Source: Bacteroidales bacterium UBA1754 (lineage in GTDB: Bacteria; Bacteroidota; Bacteroidia; Bacteroidales; Paludibacteraceae). Taken from it: a DNA stretch of 50,312 bases. The DNA lies in NCBI GenBank assembly GCA_002315615.1, contig DCHK01000067.1, positions 1 through 50,312 on the forward strand, read 5' to 3'. The notes beneath the pieces are model-generated. The model was given only the letters and a program-made list of their open reading frames with translations, was not told the DNA's origin and searched no databases. A program made the position numbers and the translations under genes. Shown here one piece after another: positions 32,189-40,273 of the stretch (the stretch's first letter is position 1; every line of letters begins with the position of its first letter).

Positions 32189-34528
32189 ATGGGAAAAAAT
32201 TTAGTGATTGTCGAATCACCGGCAAAAGCAAAAACAATTGAGAAGTTTTTAGGTTCGGACTACCACGTGATGTCGAGTTACGGACACATTCGCGACCTGA
32301 AAGAGAAGGAGTTTGGTATTGACCTTGAACATGACTACAAGCCTGAATACATTATTCCCGAAGACAAAAAGAAATTGGTGCAAGACTTGAAAAAAGCTGC
32401 AAAAAGCGCCGAAATGGTTTGGTTAGCATCCGATGAAGACCGCGAGGGAGAAGCCATTGCTTGGCACTTGTACGAAACGCTTGGTTTGAAAAAAGATAAT
32501 TCAAAACGAATCGCTTTCCACGAAATCACCAAGCAAGCCATATTCAATGCTATAGAAAATCCACGAAATATTAACATCAACCTTGTTGATGCACAACAAG
32601 CACGACGCATACTTGACCGCATTGTAGGTTTTGAACTCTCGCCCGTTCTTTGGCGAAAAATAAAACCCGCTCTTTCGGCTGGTCGTGTTCAGTCGGTTGC
32701 AGTTCGCTTGATTGTTGACCGAGAAAGAGAAATTCAAAACTTCAAAACAGAATCATCGTTCCGTGTAATTGCCACTTTCGTAGTGAAAGACAAAAAAGGC
32801 AATATGGTAGAAATGCCAGCAGAACTTTCGGTTCGTTTCAAGACTGCAAAAGAAGCAACAGAATTTCTTGAAAATTGCAAAAATGCCGATTTCATCATAG
32901 AAAACATCACTACCAAACCAAGCAAAAGAACGCCTGCACCTCCATTTACTACATCTACTTTGCAACAAGAGGCATCGCGAAAACTTGGTTACTCTGTTTC
33001 GCAAACAATGCGATTGGCGCAACGTCTTTACGAATCGGGACAAATTACCTATATGCGTACCGACTCTGTAAATCTTTCGTCACTTGCCATTGGCACAGCT
33101 AAAGAAGAAATTATCAACAATATAGGCGAAAAATATTGGAAAGCGCGCAACTTCCAAACCAAAACGAAAGGTGCACAAGAAGCACACGAAGCCATTCGTC
33201 CTACATACATAAACAAACACAAAGCCGAAGGCACAGCACAAGAGCAACGCCTTTACGAACTGATATGGAAACGCACCATCGCTTCGCAAATGGCTGATGC
33301 CGAATTGGAAAAAACCACAGCCACTATAGGTATTTCAAATTCCGATAAGAAATTTACCGCCACTGGCGAAGTGTTGAAATTCGATGGTTTCCTTAAAGTT
33401 TATATGGAATCGACCGACGACGAAAGCGAAGACAGCGATAGTCGTATGCTACCACCAATGGCAGAAGGCGATGCACTGGATATGAAACAAATAGTAGCAC
33501 AAGAACGTTTTTCACAACATCCAGCACGCTACACCGAAGCAACATTGGTAAAGAAAATGGAAGAATTGGGTATCGGTCGCCCAGCTACTTATGCACAAAT
33601 CATCACAGTAATTCAAAATCGTCAATATGTAGAACGTGGCGACCGCGATGGAGAGCAACGAAAAAGTCAAATTATATCGTTGAAATCTGGCAAAATCACT
33701 TCTCAAGAGAAAACCGAAATTGTAGGAAGCGAAAAAGCAAAACTGCTCCCAACAGACATAGGAATTGTGGTAAACGATTTCTTGATGGAATTTTTCCCCA
33801 ATATTATGAGTTATGACTTTACCGCAAACGTCGAAAAACAGTTCGACCTTGTGGCAGAAGGGAAAGAAGAATGGCAAAAAACCATCGATAAATTCTACAA
33901 AAAATTCCATCCAAACGTAGAAGATACGATGAAAAACTCTGCCAAAATGAAAGGCGAACGCAAATTGGGTGTTGACCCAAAAACCGGCAAACCTATAGTG
34001 GTGAAAATTGGTCGTTTTGGTCCTATCGCACAACTTGGCGACACCAACGACGACGACAAACCAGCATTTGCTTCGCTACATAAAAACCAGAGTATCGAAA
34101 CCATCACGCTTGAAGAAGCACTCGACCTATTCAAATTGCCACGCGAGGCAGGCGAATACGAAAACAAAGTAATGACAATTGCTGTAGGTCGTTTCGGTCC
34201 GTACATCCGCCACGACGGCAAGTTCTACTCTATTCCTAAAGAGTTCGACCCAATGACGATAACCGCCGAAGAAGCACAAGGAATTATCAATGCCAAACGC
34301 ACTCAAGCAGAAAACAACAAAATCAAAACTTTCGACGAAGATGCTGATATGCAAATCCTTAACGGACGTTTTGGACCATACATAGCGTACAAAGGCAAGA
34401 ATTACAAAATTCCAAAAGGCACAGAGCCAGCCACCATTTCGTACGAAGATGCTAAAAAAATAATTGAAGCCGAACCCGAAAAACCTGCACGCAAAGGATT
34501 CCGTAAAGGAAAGACCACAAAAAAGTAA
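32189..34528 (+). CDS. topA: DNA topoisomerase I (type IA)
   Basis: The 779-residue enzyme relaxes negative supercoils. Its TOPRIM domain starts at the N-terminus (NLVIVESPAKAKTI, then ASDEDREGEAIAWH with the acidic metal residues). The active-site tyrosine is Tyr288 in YMRTDSVNLS, and the conserved RILDRIVGFELSPVLW and SAGRVQSVAVRLI are present. The C-terminus carries glycine-rich TopA repeats (GRFGPYI twice, with a related GRFGPIAQ) instead of Cys4 zinc fingers, as usual in Bacteroidota. A variant -7 box (TTACTTTG near 32155-32162) lies upstream. The gene stands alone and ends at a bidirectional terminator. Confidence 0.97.
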   Translation: MGKNLVIVESPAKAKTIEKFLGSDYHVMSSYGHIRDLKEKEFGIDLEHDYKPEYIIPEDKKKLVQDLKKAAKSAEMVWLASDEDREGEAIAWHLYETLGLKKDNSKRIAFHEITKQAIFNAIENPRNININLVDAQQARRILDRIVGFELSPVLWRKIKPALSAGRVQSVAVRLIVDREREIQNFKTESSFRVIATFVVKDKKGNMVEMPAELSVRFKTAKEATEFLENCKNADFIIENITTKPSKRTPAPPFTTSTLQQEASRKLGYSVSQTMRLAQRLYESGQITYMRTDSVNLSSLAIGTAKEEIINNIGEKYWKARNFQTKTKGAQEAHEAIRPTYINKHKAEGTAQEQRLYELIWKRTIASQMADAELEKTTATIGISNSDKKFTATGEVLKFDGFLKVYMESTDDESEDSDSRMLPPMAEGDALDMKQIVAQERFSQHPARYTEATLVKKMEELGIGRPATYAQIITVIQNRQYVERGDRDGEQRKSQIISLKSGKITSQEKTEIVGSEKAKLLPTDIGIVVNDFLMEFFPNIMSYDFTANVEKQFDLVAEGKEEWQKTIDKFYKKFHPNVEDTMKNSAKMKGERKLGVDPKTGKPIVVKIGRFGPIAQLGDTNDDDKPAFASLHKNQSIETITLEEALDLFKLPREAGEYENKVMTIAVGRFGPYIRHDGKFYSIPKEFDPMTITAEEAQGIINAKRTQAENNKIKTFDEDADMQILNGRFGPYIAYKGKNYKIPKGTEPATISYEDAKKIIEAEPEKPARKGFRKGKTTKK

Positions 34529-34549
34529 AAATGATAGATTTCATCGTAG

Positions 34550-34576
34550 AAAAGCCGAGTTTGACACTCGGCTTTT
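34550..34576. terminator. Bidirectional terminator between topA and the lipoprotein gene
   Basis: Perfect 11-bp stem AAAAGCCGAGT / ACTCGGCTTTT with loop TTGAC; the A-run and T-run make it work in both directions. It is preceded by ATTTCATCGTAGAAAA, a one-mismatch copy of the motif seen before the gpmI terminator. Confidence 0.9.
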
Positions 34577-34619
34577 GGTTCGTTGAATGTTTCATCTTCC
34601 CGAAAATTATACAATAATT

Positions 34620-35216
34620 CTATAGACGTTCGTAATACGCATATATTGTCGTTTTTTGTGTTTTTTCTTTATATCGAAGAAGTACAAATATTTCCACATT
34701 CTCATTACGCCAAGTAATTTCAAATTCTTTTTTACTTGCTTCACTATCGTATTTAACTTTATCTAAAGTATCTTCATAACTATATACGATTTCTTGACCT
34801 ATCCATGCCTTTACGAAATTGAGATTTTTCCCTAATACAATAGGACTTTTGCCAATTTCTTTTTCTATAAAATCTGCACCATCCCTATTTACGCAATTCT
34901 TTTGTAGATATTTATCTAAGGAGATAAACTCAACTATATCATTTGCAACATCAACTTCAATTGTATCATTATCATATGCATACGTGTAATAAGTACCATC
35001 TTCATCCGTTTCTGTTCCAATAAGTTTGTAAGATGAATTATTCATCACATCAAGACCTTTTTGCGCAGAGGCTTGTTCAAAAACCTTTTTTATTAGTGCA
35101 TTGCCAGTTAGGGTTTCTTTCTCGTCTTTGTTATCATCATCTTTGTTACAAGATGAAAAATTAAGGCAAAGAAATGCCATTGCCATCATCATTACGATTT
35201 TTTTTGTAGTATTCAT
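34620..35216 (-). CDS. Hypothetical lipoprotein of about 22 kDa
   Basis: The 198-residue protein has a lipoprotein signal (hydrophobic MMMAMAFLCLNFSSC, lipidated Cys23) followed by an acidic linker NKDDDNKDEKE, which resembles lipoprotein export signals for surface exposure in this phylum. The rest is soluble and rich in Lys, Glu and Tyr, with an alternating pattern near the end (EITWRNENVEIFVLLRYKEK) that suggests beta structure. I do not recognise a family. The gene lies alone between the topA terminator and a structured RNA on the same strand. No clear TAnnTTTG is seen directly upstream, so read-through from the RNA promoter is possible. Confidence 0.75.
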   Translation of the reverse strand: MNTTKKIVMMMAMAFLCLNFSSCNKDDDNKDEKETLTGNALIKKVFEQASAQKGLDVMNNSSYKLIGTETDEDGTYYTYAYDNDTIEVDVANDIVEFISLDKYLQKNCVNRDGADFIEKEIGKSPIVLGKNLNFVKAWIGQEIVYSYEDTLDKVKYDSEASKKEFEITWRNENVEIFVLLRYKEKTQKTTIYAYYERL

Positions 35217-35289
35217 TTTTTGTTACGTTAAAATTTTTCTACTCTTTTTTTAGGATTTTCGAATGCTCCTTTTTTAGTACCCTTTCATA

Positions 35290-35494
35290 TACGCACATAA
35301 AAAAAGCGCGGTACATTTACTGTATCTCGCTTGCTGTGGGTATTTGGCGTAACCCTAACCATACGAAACAAGTAAATACCCACGCCATACGTGAGCATTT
35401 ATTACTTGTTCTTCATGGTTCTAAAATCGCCAAATTTTACAGCAAGAAGAAACTAAGCTAAAACGCTTTTTTCAATATTTTCAAGATGTGCGTA
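35290..35494 (-). ncRNA. Candidate 6S RNA (SsrS-like), about 200 nt rod-shaped RNA
   Basis: The 524-bp gap between the lipoprotein gene and mnmG contains nested perfect complements on the reverse strand. From outside to inside they are TACGCACAT/ATGTGCGTA, AAAAAAGCG/CGCTTTTTT, CTTGCTGT/ACAGCAAG, ATTTGGCG/CGCCAAAT, AACCAT/ATGGTT, AACAAGTAA/TTACTTGTT and CTCACG/CGTGGG. Between the second and third helices a large bubble opens (about 17 nt on the 5' side, 21 nt on the 3' side). The 3' strand of the bubble can form a small hairpin TACA-GTAAA-TGTA. Closing stem, central bubble and long apical stem are the hallmark of 6S RNA, which mimics an open promoter and binds RNA polymerase. Strand is chosen from TAnnTTTG boxes upstream. 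It may be another structured RNA. Confidence 0.55.
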
Positions 35495-35520
35495 CTAAAC
35501 TATACGCTATGTTTCATAGG

Positions 35521-35572
35521 CAAAAATATTTATTTCATTCTACAAATATAGAAATCATTTTTGAAAAACAAA
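35521..35572 (-). promoter_or_regulatory. Putative promoter(s) of the 6S-like RNA
   Basis: On the reverse strand TTTG (35572-35569) is followed after 18 bp by TATATTTG (35550-35543). A second -7 box, TATTTTTG, lies at 35528-35521. Both point towards the structured RNA. No comparable box precedes it on the forward strand. Confidence 0.5.
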
Positions 35573-35700
35573 GCAACGCCAAAATTTTACATTCTCCGCC
35601 ACTTCAAAAAGTTAACGAAAATGCAACGTTTTTGCAAAAAATATGCTAAAATGAAAGATTTTTGCAGTAGAAAGTCAATAAATAAATCAACGATATTGCA

Positions 35701-35708
35701 TAACTTTG
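35701..35708 (+). promoter_or_regulatory. -7 promoter element of mnmG
   Basis: TAACTTTG fits TAnnTTTG and lies 32 bp before the mnmG ATG. No clear TTG stands at the usual distance. Confidence 0.5.
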
Positions 35709-35740
35709 TGATTTCAAAATAAATACACTCATATACAACT

Positions 35741-37615
35741 ATGAATTTCAAATATGATGTAATAGTAGTAGGCGCAGGACACGCTGGATGCGAAGCCGCC
35801 ACTGCTGCCGCAAACCTCGGTTCAAAAACAGTTCTTATCACGATGGATATGAACAAAATTGCCCAAATGAGTTGCAACCCAGCCATTGGAGGAATTGCTA
35901 AAGGTCAGATAGTGAGAGAGATAGATGCTCTCGGAGGCAATTGTGGCATCGTTACAGACAAAACTGCTATTCAATTCCGAATGCTTAATCGCTCGAAAGG
36001 TCCAGCAATGTGGAGTCCGCGCGCACAAAGCGACAGAATGAAATTCTCGCTCGAATGGCGACACACAATAGAAAACACTCCAAATCTCGATATGTGGCAA
36101 GATGTGGTTTCTGAAATCATTGTGAAAGATGGCGCTATAGCAGGAGTAAAAACTAAACTTGGCGTAGAATTTAGTGCCAAAGCGGTTGTAATTACTTCGG
36201 GAACGTTTTTGAACGGACTTATTCACGTCGGTCGTGTACAAATGTCGGGCGGACGTGTTGCCGAACCCGCTGCCGACCGACTCACCGAGCAATTGGTAGA
36301 AATAGGTTTCACCGCAGGAAGAATGAAGACAGGAACTCCTGTAAGAATTGACGGACGAACAGTAAATTTCTCAGAACTCATCGAGCAAAAAGGCGAAGAT
36401 GACTTCCATAAATTTTCGTATCTCGACTTCAAACCACGACAACTAAAACAACTCAGTTGCTGGATGGCTTACACCAACGAAGAAGTTCACGAAATTTTGA
36501 AAAGTGGATTTGCAGATTCTCCCCTTTTCAACGGACAAATTAAGAGTATCGGTCCGAGATATTGCCCAAGCATCGAGACAAAATTGGTAACCTTTGCCGA
36601 CAAAGACAAACACCATCTTTTTCTTGAACCCGAAGGCGAAACAACGCAAGAATATTATTTGAACGGATTTTCATCGTCGCTTCCACTTGATGTGCAATAC
36701 AATGCTTTGAGAAAAATAAAGGGATTTGAAAACGTAAAAATTTATCGTCCAGGTTATGCCATTGAGTACGACTATTTCGACCCAACACAATTGACGCATA
36801 CACTCGAAACAAAATTAGTGAAAAACTTATTTTTCGCAGGTCAGGTAAACGGAACAACTGGTTACGAAGAGGCGGCAGGTCAAGGACTGATGGCAGGTAT
36901 AAATGCTCACCTAAAATGTCACGGCAACCAAGAATTCACAATGGCAAGAGACGAATCGTACATTGGCGTTTTGGTTGACGACTTGGTAACAAAAGGCGTT
37001 GATGAGCCTTACCGTATGTTTACTTCGCGTGCAGAATATCGCATCATTCTTCGACAAGACGATTGCGATGTACGACTCACGCCTCGTGCCTACGAATTGG
37101 GATTGGCAACATCCGAGCGATTTAATTTGTTAAAACAAAAAATTGAAGGCAGAAATATGATTGTTGATTTCATCCAAAATTATTCGGTGAAACCTAAAGA
37201 AATTAACGATTTACTTCGCGAAAAAGAAACAACAGAAATCAAACAAACGATGAAACTTCAGGACATTCTTTTGCGTCCTCAAATTTCGATTTACGATTTA
37301 ATAGAAAAAGTTCCCGCACTGAAATCTGTGTGCGACAAAGTAGAAATCGTGAAAGACGAAACCATAGAAGCAGCAGAAATTATGATGAAGTATGAGGGCT
37401 ACATTGAACGCGAAAAAGGAATTGCCGACAAAATAAAACGTTTGGAAAACATTCGCATAAAAGGCATTTTGAAATACGATGAAATAAAAGCACTCTCGAC
37501 AGAATGTCGCCAGAAATTGATAAAAATTGACCCTGAAACTATTGGACAAGCAAGTCGAATTCCTGGCATTTCGCCAAGCGACATCAGCATACTTTTGGTA
37601 CTAATGGGACGATAA
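35741..37615 (+). CDS. mnmG: tRNA uridine-5-carboxymethylaminomethyl modification enzyme MnmG (GidA)
   Basis: The 624-residue flavoprotein has the usual length. With MnmE it installs the cmnm5 group at U34 of certain tRNAs. The N-terminal FAD-binding Rossmann motif is VVGAGHAGCEAA (GxGxxG at 11-16). Also present are SCNPAIGGIAKG, KTGTPVRIDGRTV, GYEEAAGQGLMAGINA and YRMFTSRAEYRI, and the C-terminal helical domain ends GISPSDISILLVLMGR. In many bacteria this gene lies near the replication origin together with parAB and parS sites. Here a parS palindrome begins about 80 bp after the stop. An 11-bp inverted repeat (37639-37649 and 37666-37676) just downstream may act as a weak terminator. Confidence 0.97.
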   Translation: MNFKYDVIVVGAGHAGCEAATAAANLGSKTVLITMDMNKIAQMSCNPAIGGIAKGQIVREIDALGGNCGIVTDKTAIQFRMLNRSKGPAMWSPRAQSDRMKFSLEWRHTIENTPNLDMWQDVVSEIIVKDGAIAGVKTKLGVEFSAKAVVITSGTFLNGLIHVGRVQMSGGRVAEPAADRLTEQLVEIGFTAGRMKTGTPVRIDGRTVNFSELIEQKGEDDFHKFSYLDFKPRQLKQLSCWMAYTNEEVHEILKSGFADSPLFNGQIKSIGPRYCPSIETKLVTFADKDKHHLFLEPEGETTQEYYLNGFSSSLPLDVQYNALRKIKGFENVKIYRPGYAIEYDYFDPTQLTHTLETKLVKNLFFAGQVNGTTGYEEAAGQGLMAGINAHLKCHGNQEFTMARDESYIGVLVDDLVTKGVDEPYRMFTSRAEYRIILRQDDCDVRLTPRAYELGLATSERFNLLKQKIEGRNMIVDFIQNYSVKPKEINDLLREKETTEIKQTMKLQDILLRPQISIYDLIEKVPALKSVCDKVEIVKDETIEAAEIMMKYEGYIEREKGIADKIKRLENIRIKGILKYDEIKALSTECRQKLIKIDPETIGQASRIPGISPSDISILLVLMGR

Positions 37616-37693
37616 AAATAATTATGAATTAAGAATTAAGAATTTTGAATTGCAGTTTGCACTATTTCAAAATTCTAAATTCAAAATTAACAA

Positions 37694-37709
37694 CGTTCCA
37701 CGTGGAACA
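37694..37709. promoter_or_regulatory. parS site 1 (ParB binding)
   Basis: Palindrome GTTCCACGTGGAAC, matching the bacterial parS consensus GTTNCACGTGNAAC; the outermost pair (C...A) is not symmetric. It lies between mnmG and the DUF1810 gene. Two more copies follow at exactly 501-bp intervals. Confidence 0.85.
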
Positions 37710-37743
37710 TTTACCCATTTCATCGAAGAAAATTGGCATTTTT

Positions 37744-38187
37744 ATGGAAAATAAATTCAACCTCGAAAGATTCAAAATAGAACAAAAACTAACACTTGAA
37801 ACAGCAGAGCAAGAGTTGAAAAATGGCTTAAAAATAAGTCATTGGATGTGGTGGATTTTTCCTCAACTAAAAGAATTAGGACACTCATATACAAGCAAAG
37901 TATTCGGAATCGGTTCGAAAGAGGAAGCCCAAGCATATATGAACGACGAATTATTACGAAAAAATTACATAAAATGTTGCCAAGCACTACTCTATTTTCA
38001 TAAACAAAATAGTACAAAAACCATCGATGAAATCATGGAATTTCCTGACAACTTGAAATTAAAATCGAGCCTAACTTTGTTTCTAAACTCAACCGATGAC
38101 ATAGAAACAAAGTCAATTATCAACGAAGTTTTAGATATATTCTACGACGGGAAACAAGACCAAAAAACACTAAAATTGCTTAATTTA
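37744..38187 (+). CDS. DUF1810 family protein
   Basis: The ATG at 37744 gives 147-148 residues. An open frame reaches further up to 37645 but would run through the parS site and an AT-rich spacer and lacks family similarity, so it is not used. The protein has the DUF1810 core: FNLERFKIEQ, then SHWMWWIFPQL, YGI-like FGIGSKEEAQAYM and LRKNYIKCCQALLYF, followed by a LKLKSSLTLF segment. The family is widespread and cytoplasmic; its function is not established, so none is claimed. It lies between parS sites 1 and 2. The stop codon ends by 38190. Confidence 0.88.
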
Positions 38188-38194
38188 TAAAAAA

Positions 38195-38210
38195 TGTTCC
38201 ACGTGGAACA
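38195..38210. promoter_or_regulatory. parS site 2 (ParB binding)
   Basis: Perfect 16-bp palindrome TGTTCCACGTGGAACA in the 32-bp gap between DUF1810 and uvrC, ending 12 bp before the uvrC start. It lies 501 bp from sites 1 and 3. ParB bound here could affect uvrC transcription. Confidence 0.9.
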
Positions 38211-38222
38211 TTTCCAAAAAGT

Positions 38223-40028
38223 ATGGATGAAATGCTGAAAAATATGATAAATTCGCTTCCTGAAAAACCAGGTTGCTACCAATATTTTGACGCAAACGGA
38301 ACGATAATCTATGTGGGCAAAGCAAAGAATTTGAAACGTAGAGTTTCGTCATACTTCAACAAAAACCACGACTCAAGAAAAACAAATGCACTTGTAAAAC
38401 AAATAAAAAGTCTGCAATACATCGTGGTAAATACTGAAGAAGATGCTCTCCTGCTCGAAAACAATTTGATAAAAAAGTATCAGCCACACTACAATGTACT
38501 GCTGAAAGATGACAAAACATATCCGAGCATTTGTATTAAAAACGAAAAATTCCCAAGAATTTTTAAAACTCGAAACATCATAAAAGACGGGTCGAAGTAT
38601 TTTGGTCCTTACAGTTCAAATTACACAATTGATACGATACTTGACTTAATTCATAAGTTCTACCCTATCAGAACTTGTAAGTATAATTTTGAAAATGTTC
38701 CACGTGGAACAAAATACAAAGTTTGTTTAGAATATCATATAAAAAATTGCGGTGGACCTTGCGAAGGTTTGCAAAGCGAAGAAGATTACAATCGGAATAT
38801 TGAAGAAATTGAAAAAATAATAAAAGGAAATTCTCAGGAAATTTGTAACAGATTGCTGAAAGAAATGCAAGATTTGGCAGAAGAATATAAGTTTGAAGAA
38901 GCGGCTGAACTGAAAAAAAAATACGACGCAATAGAAAATTACAAATCGAAATCAATCATTACAAACACAAAAATGGACGATACCGATGTGTTTGGATACG
39001 ACGAAAACGAAAATTCTGCTTACGTAAACATTCTAAGAATTTCAAATGGTTGCATAGTGCAAGGTTACACCATAGAATACAAAAAGAACCTTGACGAGAC
39101 AAAAGAAGAACTTTTAGCATTGGGAATTGTAGAACTTCGTGAGCGACTCGGCAGTAAATCGAAAGAAATTTTTATTCCTTTTGAAACAGAAATCGAATTG
39201 ACAAACTGCAACATTAGCATTCCCGAACGTGGCGACCGAAAAAAATTGCTCGACCTTGCTCATCAAAACGTACTTCAATATAAACTTGACAGACTTAAAC
39301 AAGCAGAAAAACTGAATCCTGAACAGCGAACAACAAGAATTTTGAAGGCAATACAAGATATGCTAAAATTGGAAAAACTGCCATTGCATATAGAATGTTT
39401 TGACAACTCGAACATACAAGGTAGCGATGCAGTAGCGTCGTGCGTTGTTTTCAGAAAAGCAAAACCAGCAAAAAAAGAATACCGACACTACAACATTAAA
39501 ACTGTAGATGGGCCTGATGATTATGCCTCGATGCAAGAAATTGTAAGACGCCGTTACACCCGACTGCAAAACGAGAACTCTACCCTACCCGACCTGATTA
39601 TAACCGATGGTGGAAAAGGACAAATGGAGTGCGTGAGAAAAGTAATTGAAGACGAAATGCACCTAAATATACCGATTGCGGGACTTGTGAAAGACAACAA
39701 ACACCGAACATCGGAACTACTTTTTGGGTTTCCGCAACGAGCAATTGGACTAAAAGCAAACGATGAACTTTTCAAACTGCTCGCCAACATTCAAGATGAA
39801 GCACACCGATTTGCCATCACATTCCATCGCGACAAAAGAAGCAAAACGCAAATTCAATCCGAACTTGACCAAATAAATGGCATCGGTGCAAAAACAAAAA
39901 CCGACTTGTTGAAAACTTTGAAAAGTACAAAACGAATAAAAGAATCGAGTTTTGAAGATTTGGAAAAAATTGTGGGAAAAAGCAAGGCGAACATCATTTT
40001 TGAGTATTTTCATCCAAAAAAATCTTAA
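38223..40028 (+). CDS. uvrC: UvrABC excinuclease subunit C
   Basis: The 601-residue protein makes the two incisions around DNA lesions in nucleotide excision repair. The N-terminal GIY-YIG nuclease is present (KPGCYQYF, IIYVGKAKNLKRRVSSYF), then the Cys-containing KVCLEYHIKNCGGPC, the UVR motif (EEAAELKKKYDAIENY) and the C-terminal RNase H-like nuclease (IECFDNSNIQGSDAVAS, LIITDGGKGQ). The C-terminus is a helix-hairpin-helix region (INGIGAKTKTDLL). Residues 158-163 (NVPRGT) are encoded by a perfect parS palindrome at 38696-38711. The gene follows DUF1810 by 32 bp, with parS site 2 in the gap. About 245 AT-rich bp without recognisable features follow it. Confidence 0.97.
   Translation: MDEMLKNMINSLPEKPGCYQYFDANGTIIYVGKAKNLKRRVSSYFNKNHDSRKTNALVKQIKSLQYIVVNTEEDALLLENNLIKKYQPHYNVLLKDDKTYPSICIKNEKFPRIFKTRNIIKDGSKYFGPYSSNYTIDTILDLIHKFYPIRTCKYNFENVPRGTKYKVCLEYHIKNCGGPCEGLQSEEDYNRNIEEIEKIIKGNSQEICNRLLKEMQDLAEEYKFEEAAELKKKYDAIENYKSKSIITNTKMDDTDVFGYDENENSAYVNILRISNGCIVQGYTIEYKKNLDETKEELLALGIVELRERLGSKSKEIFIPFETEIELTNCNISIPERGDRKKLLDLAHQNVLQYKLDRLKQAEKLNPEQRTTRILKAIQDMLKLEKLPLHIECFDNSNIQGSDAVASCVVFRKAKPAKKEYRHYNIKTVDGPDDYASMQEIVRRRYTRLQNENSTLPDLIITDGGKGQMECVRKVIEDEMHLNIPIAGLVKDNKHRTSELLFGFPQRAIGLKANDELFKLLANIQDEAHRFAITFHRDKRSKTQIQSELDQINGIGAKTKTDLLKTLKSTKRIKESSFEDLEKIVGKSKANIIFEYFHPKKS
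38696..38711. promoter_or_regulatory. parS site 3, inside the uvrC coding sequence
   Basis: Perfect 16-bp palindrome TGTTCCACGTGGAACA within uvrC, read as codons 158-163 (N-V-P-R-G-T). It shares the flank AAAATGTTCC with site 2 and lies exactly 501 bp after it. Confidence 0.88.
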
Positions 40029-40273
40029 AATTTCAATTTTAGAAACATAATTTTTTTAGTTTATCTTACTGATTTATAATTATTTGCAGAGTTATAAACA
40101 GTTTGAGAATCGCATAAAAATAAATGACTTGGATAAATGATGGATTTTCTAAAAAATAGACGAGATATTTAAATGAAAAAAATGATTTTTCACAAACCAA
40201 ATAAGAAAAACGAAAATCGTATTGTAATTTCAAATTCTAATATTACTTTCACAAAAAATTTTTAACAATAAAA

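Noticed and set aside
35290..35494. tmRNA, RNase P RNA or SRP RNA as identity of the structured RNA
   Set aside because: No tRNA-like ends, tag frame, T-loop, or the conserved RNase P or SRP core motifs are present. The size and single long rod fit 6S better.
37645..37743. Longer start for the DUF1810 protein
   Set aside because: The extra 33 codons run through parS site 1 and an AT-rich inverted repeat and have no family similarity. The ATG at 37744 fits DUF1810.
40029..40273. Possible small gene or RNA between uvrC and the acyltransferase gene
   Set aside because: The stretch is AT-rich, with no convincing frame, hairpin or consensus promoter.
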